NCBI RefSeq assembly: GCF_010119385.1 | Contig: NZ_VFIE01000017.1 | Span: 349,637-413,636, forward strand | DNA: 64,000 nt | Direction: 5' to 3' | Origin: Nesterenkonia haasae | Lineage (GTDB): Bacteria > Actinomycetota > Actinomycetes > Actinomycetales > Micrococcaceae | Shown: in pieces, positions 61,008 through 64,000 of the stretch | How positions within the stretch are numbered: position 1 is the first letter of the stretch | Layout of the letters: every line of letters begins with the position of its first letter | Notes under the pieces: model-generated | What the model was told of the DNA's origin: nothing | The model's database searches: none | Seen by the model: only the letters and a program-made list of their open reading frames with translations | Position numbers and translations under genes: made by a program

Positions 61008-64000
61008 GCTGAGGTGTAGAAGTGATGTTCGAAGACTTGTCTTGCCCGCCGTGTGGTGCGCAGGTAATAGTCTTCGAATTCGGCCGCATGGCCAGGTTCA
61101 AACCCGCACCATCGTGACACCGCTTCCAAATCGCGGCGGGAGCTTGGCAGAACATCGGCAGTCTTGGCCGACCAAATCATAATCCCTGAACGTACTTTGG
61201 TGCAGAGCTTCCAAGCTTCAGCCAGGACGTGGGCATCGTCGGGACCCATCAGTTCGGTGTCCACTAGCCCATTGAGCACCTGAAGGGTGTTGGTTCCTCG
61301 CAATACTGCGTGCTGATCGCCGTGCTGCAGCTGATACAGCTGAACGAGCCACTCCACATCGGAGAGCCCGCCCCTTCCCAATTTCACGTGCCGGGATGGG
61401 TCGGCACCGCGCGGAAGCCTTTCCGACTCCACCCGAGCCTTGATCCGTCGGATCTCCCGGAGCTGGTGGTTGGTCGGCGGAGAGCCGTAACGGACCTCGT
61501 CGACAAGCTCCATGAAGTCCACCGCCAGCCAGTCCGAGCCAGCAACGGGGCGAGCTCTTAGCAAAGCTTGCCGTTCCCAGACATCCATCCAGCGCCTGTA
61601 GTACTCCTCGTAGGAGTCCAGCGATCTGGAAAGGGGCCCCTTTTTCCCCTCAGGCCGCAGATCTGCATCAAGCTGCAGAGCGAACTCACCACGAATGGCA
61701 GGTTTGACCGGCTTCGAGAGCAACTGGGTCAGTCGCTGGGCCAGCTTCTGGGCTTGGCGATCTGCAGCGGACTTATCTGCATGTGGCAGTGGTCGGTGCA
61801 CGAACATCGCGTCCATATCCGAGCCATAGCTGATTTCACGACCACCCTGCCGCCCCATAGCGATGACCAAGAAGTCAACCAACCGCCCTTCAGCTTCGAA
61901 AACTTCCTCCTCAGCCACCCGCAGCGCACCCAGAGTGGTGACTCGGTCGACGTCGGCCAGTGCTGCACCGACCATTTGTTGGTCCCGCACACCACAGGAA
62001 TCTGCGATGGCGATGCGCAGCTGCTCGCGCTGCCGGATTAACCTGGCCAGCCGGACCGCGGTGTGGGCGACGCCCTCGTGGCGGTGCAGGGCGTTCTCCA
62101 TTTCAGTCCACAACGTCTCGAAGCTGCGCGGAGCCAGCGACTCGTCATCACCGAGCCATTTGGCGGACTCTGGGAGGTGCTCCAGAACATCGGAGATGAA
62201 CCGCGAGCTGGTCAGTAACTGGCAGAGCCGCTCTGCAGCCACAGAGGAGTCACGCAGCATCGTCAGATACCACGGGCTAGTCCCTAGGGACTCGCTGAGT
62301 CGGCGGAAGGCCAAGAGGCCGTGATCGGGGTCCACACCTTCAGCGAACCAGCCCAGCATCATCGGCAGAATCCGCTTCTGCAGGGTAGCTTTCCGAGACA
62401 CTCCTGCGGTGAGAGCTTCAATATGCCGAAGGGCACCGTCGGCATCGCTGAATCCCAGGGCGGTGAGCCGATCGGCGACAGCCGCTGCGGAGAGGCGAAC
62501 CTCGGCATCGGAGAGTACAGCGGTTGTGGACAACAGGGGCCGGTAGAAGATCGTTTCGTGGAATGATGAGACCTCGCGTGCCACTTTTTGCCACTCCGCA
62601 CGGACATCCTGGGGTCCCGCCCGTCGCGCCTGACCGGGGCTTCGGATGGCGTGGGCCAACGCTCGGAGTCCGGAGTCCTTGTCAGGCATGAGATGCGTGC
62701 GCCGCATATCGGCCATCTGGATGCGGTGCTCGTAGAGACGCAGCTGCCGGTAGCACCGACTCATTGCCTCTTGGTCGTTACTGGAGACGTACTCCCCGGC
62801 CCCGAGAGCCTCAATGGCGGAGAGCGTATCCCGGATCCGGAGTGCTTCGTCGACCCTGCCGTGTACTAGCTGCAGCAGCTGCACAGTGAACTCGATGTCG
62901 CGCAGGCCACCGCGACCCAGCTTGATCTCCCGATCGGCAGTCCGGTGGGGAATGTTGGCAAACACCCGACGCCGCATGGCTTGGACGTCCTGGACGAATC
63001 CTTCGCGGGCTGCGGCTTGCCAGACGAGCGGCCCCATTTCTGTCATGTACTCCTGACCCAGCGCTGGGTTGCCGGCAATTGGGCGAGCTTTCAGCAGAGC
63101 TTGAAACTCCCATCCGGCCGCCCACCTTCGGTAGTACTCGCGGTGGGAGTCCACGGTGCGTGACAACGGCCCGTCCCGGCCCTCCGGGCGAAGATTGGCG
63201 TCGACCTCCCATAGTGCGGGCTCACCTTCGGACGACATGATGACCTTAGTCATGCCGCTGGCCAGTACGCCGGCAAGTTCACCCGCCTCGGCGGCGTCGA
63301 AATTCTCCGGCGCCCGGTGCGCAAACACCACATCGACGTCAGAGATGTAGTTCAGCTCTGCTGCGCCGCATTTCCCCATGCCGATCACGGTCAGTTCAAG
63401 CTCTTGGGCCTCGGGTCTTCGAGCGATGAGTTGTGCCCTGCTGACCGCCAGGGCCGCATCAATCGCAGCGGAAGCCAGATCTGCTAACTGCCGGCCCACC
63501 GTCGGTAGATAAGCCTGAGGATCAGGCGACACGAGGTCACGTAAGGCTACGCGAGTCAGTTCCCGCCGGTAGCCGATTCGCAGCGCAGATCCGGCATCCT
63601 TGGCAGCGAACGTCTCACTGAGTTCAGCGACCGGGTTCTCGACATCCGGATCGGCGTGGACCGCGCTCATAAGCAGCCGCCGAAGCTCACCGGTTGAAAG
63701 CTCATTATGAGCCTCCTCCCCGGTGCCAAGGTCTTCGTCGAAAAGTATCTCGACTTCATCCGGATGCCGAATCAGGAACTCAGCCAGTGCCTGCGACGCC
63801 CCCAGGAGTCTCACGAGTGGAACAGCTCGCGGATACCAGGAGCCCTCGGCTTTGCCAAAGAGTTCCCGCACCCGTGGAGCACGCTCCAGGAGCCGGATCA
63901 GCAACAAAAGTGCCTGATCGGCATCGGGGGCATCATGCAAAGTTCTGGTGAGCGCCCCGGCATCGAGGTCCTTCAGTTGGGGATCGGCCAAGAACTTCTG
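61004..64000 (-). CDS. glnE: GlnE, glutamine synthetase adenylyltransferase / adenylyl-removase (5' end beyond the window)
   Basis: 998 residues are visible; the frame continues past the right edge (it reads QKFLADPQLKDLD at the border), so the start lies outside and the TTG at 63991 is not the start. Two nucleotidyltransferase domains are present. The first is the adenylyl-removing domain with GMGKCGAAELNYISDVDVVF; the second is the adenylylating domain with MGRQGGREISYGSDMDAMFV. Both keep the DxD metal motif. GlnE adds or removes AMP on the GS tyrosine, here Tyr402 of GlnA (53484). GRGGLRDIEFTVQLLQL and GRGGLSDVEWLVQLYQL are the paired central-domain blocks. Converges with the thioesterase gene with a 4-nt overlap. 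Confidence 0.95.
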   Translation of the reverse strand, partial: QKFLADPQLKDLDAGALTRTLHDAPDADQALLLLIRLLERAPRVRELFGKAEGSWYPRAVPLVRLLGASQALAEFLIRHPDEVEILFDEDLGTGEEAHNELSTGELRRLLMSAVHADPDVENPVAELSETFAAKDAGSALRIGYRRELTRVALRDLVSPDPQAYLPTVGRQLADLASAAIDAALAVSRAQLIARRPEAQELELTVIGMGKCGAAELNYISDVDVVFAHRAPENFDAAEAGELAGVLASGMTKVIMSSEGEPALWEVDANLRPEGRDGPLSRTVDSHREYYRRWAAGWEFQALLKARPIAGNPALGQEYMTEMGPLVWQAAAREGFVQDVQAMRRRVFANIPHRTADREIKLGRGGLRDIEFTVQLLQLVHGRVDEALRIRDTLSAIEALGAGEYVSSNDQEAMSRCYRQLRLYEHRIQMADMRRTHLMPDKDSGLRALAHAIRSPGQARRAGPQDVRAEWQKVAREVSSFHETIFYRPLLSTTAVLSDAEVRLSAAAVADRLTALGFSDADGALRHIEALTAGVSRKATLQKRILPMMLGWFAEGVDPDHGLLAFRRLSESLGTSPWYLTMLRDSSVAAERLCQLLTSSRFISDVLEHLPESAKWLGDDESLAPRSFETLWTEMENALHRHEGVAHTAVRLARLIRQREQLRIAIADSCGVRDQQMVGAALADVDRVTTLGALRVAEEEVFEAEGRLVDFLVIAMGRQGGREISYGSDMDAMFVHRPLPHADKSAADRQAQKLAQRLTQLLSKPVKPAIRGEFALQLDADLRPEGKKGPLSRSLDSYEEYYRRWMDVWERQALLRARPVAGSDWLAVDFMELVDEVRYGSPPTNHQLREIRRIKARVESERLPRGADPSRHVKLGRGGLSDVEWLVQLYQLQHGDQHAVLRGTNTLQVLNGLVDTELMGPDDAHVLAEAWKLCTKVRSGIMIWSAKTADVLPSSRRDLEAVSRWCGFEPGHAAEFEDYYLRTTRRARQVFEHHFYTSA

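Overview
The window is chromosomal DNA from a high-GC Gram-positive bacterium. The best fit is a member of the Micrococcaceae (Micrococcales, Actinobacteria) whose GC looks to be in the high fifties by eye, lower than most relatives. The evidence is a run of actinobacterial signature genes (SepH, DUF4193, DUF3093, DUF3710, DUF3159, DUF5998, DUF3099, DUF3054, GlnE), a SufR-BDCSU-T operon next to a divergent ABC/ABC/CtaA operon, and a fused OleBC protein. The genus is inference only. I see no tRNA, rRNA, CRISPR array, insertion sequence or prophage; coding density is above 90% and most operons have ATGA/GTGA overlaps.

Layout. 0-10 kb is a stress and redox block: a GAF-domain protein cut by the window edge, an RsbW-like anti-sigma factor, a DUF3054 protein, a Zn-dehydrogenase/SDR/DUF7218 operon, a catalase / FAD lactone oxidase / sensory-rhodopsin-transducer-like operon, a zinc-free reductase and an SDR fused to a helical domain. 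10-14 kb is an SOS mutagenesis operon (DUF6504-dnaE2) behind a LexA box. 14-24.5 kb is a conserved housekeeping block: acnA with a possible iron box, a TRAM RNA methyltransferase, DUF3159, DUF3710, dut, DUF3093, DUF4193, sepH, a phosphodiesterase and DUF5998. 24.6-29.4 kb is the oleA-oleBC-oleD operon for head-to-head long-chain olefins. 29.4-36.2 kb carries a Pat-like acetyltransferase, parC, and a BlaI-type repressor with an M56 membrane peptidase. 36.2-41 kb carries two SDRs (one fabG), DUF3099, a small zinc-site protein, SURF1 and an ABC-F protein. 41.3-48 kb is the suf operon. 48-51.6 kb has a DHFR-like reductase and the ABC/ABC/ctaA operon. 51.6-64 kb has a beta-propeller lipoprotein, an RDD protein, glnA behind a four-half-site GlnR box, an AI-2E family protein, a phosphoesterase, an acyl-CoA dehydrogenase, a lipoate ligase, an LLM oxidoreductase, a thioesterase and glnE, cut by the right edge.

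How the parts connect. The most interesting signal is a 17-bp dyad, TTCTAC-N5-GTAGAA, present three times and each time in a promoter: before the BlaI/M56 pair, before DUF3099-(small protein)-SURF1, and before ABC-ABC-ctaA. SURF1 and CtaA both serve assembly of cytochrome aa3 oxidase, so I infer a BlaI/M56-controlled regulon for oxidase biogenesis, split over 14 kb. A second theme is nitrogen control: the GlnR box, glnA with its adenylylation tyrosine, and the adenylyltransferase glnE. A third is H2O2 handling by a catalase co-transcribed with a peroxide-forming oxidase. Several genes (oleA, DUF3099, the ABC ATPase, perhaps pat and dut) have a -10 box only 6-10 nt before the start codon, which suggests leaderless mRNAs.
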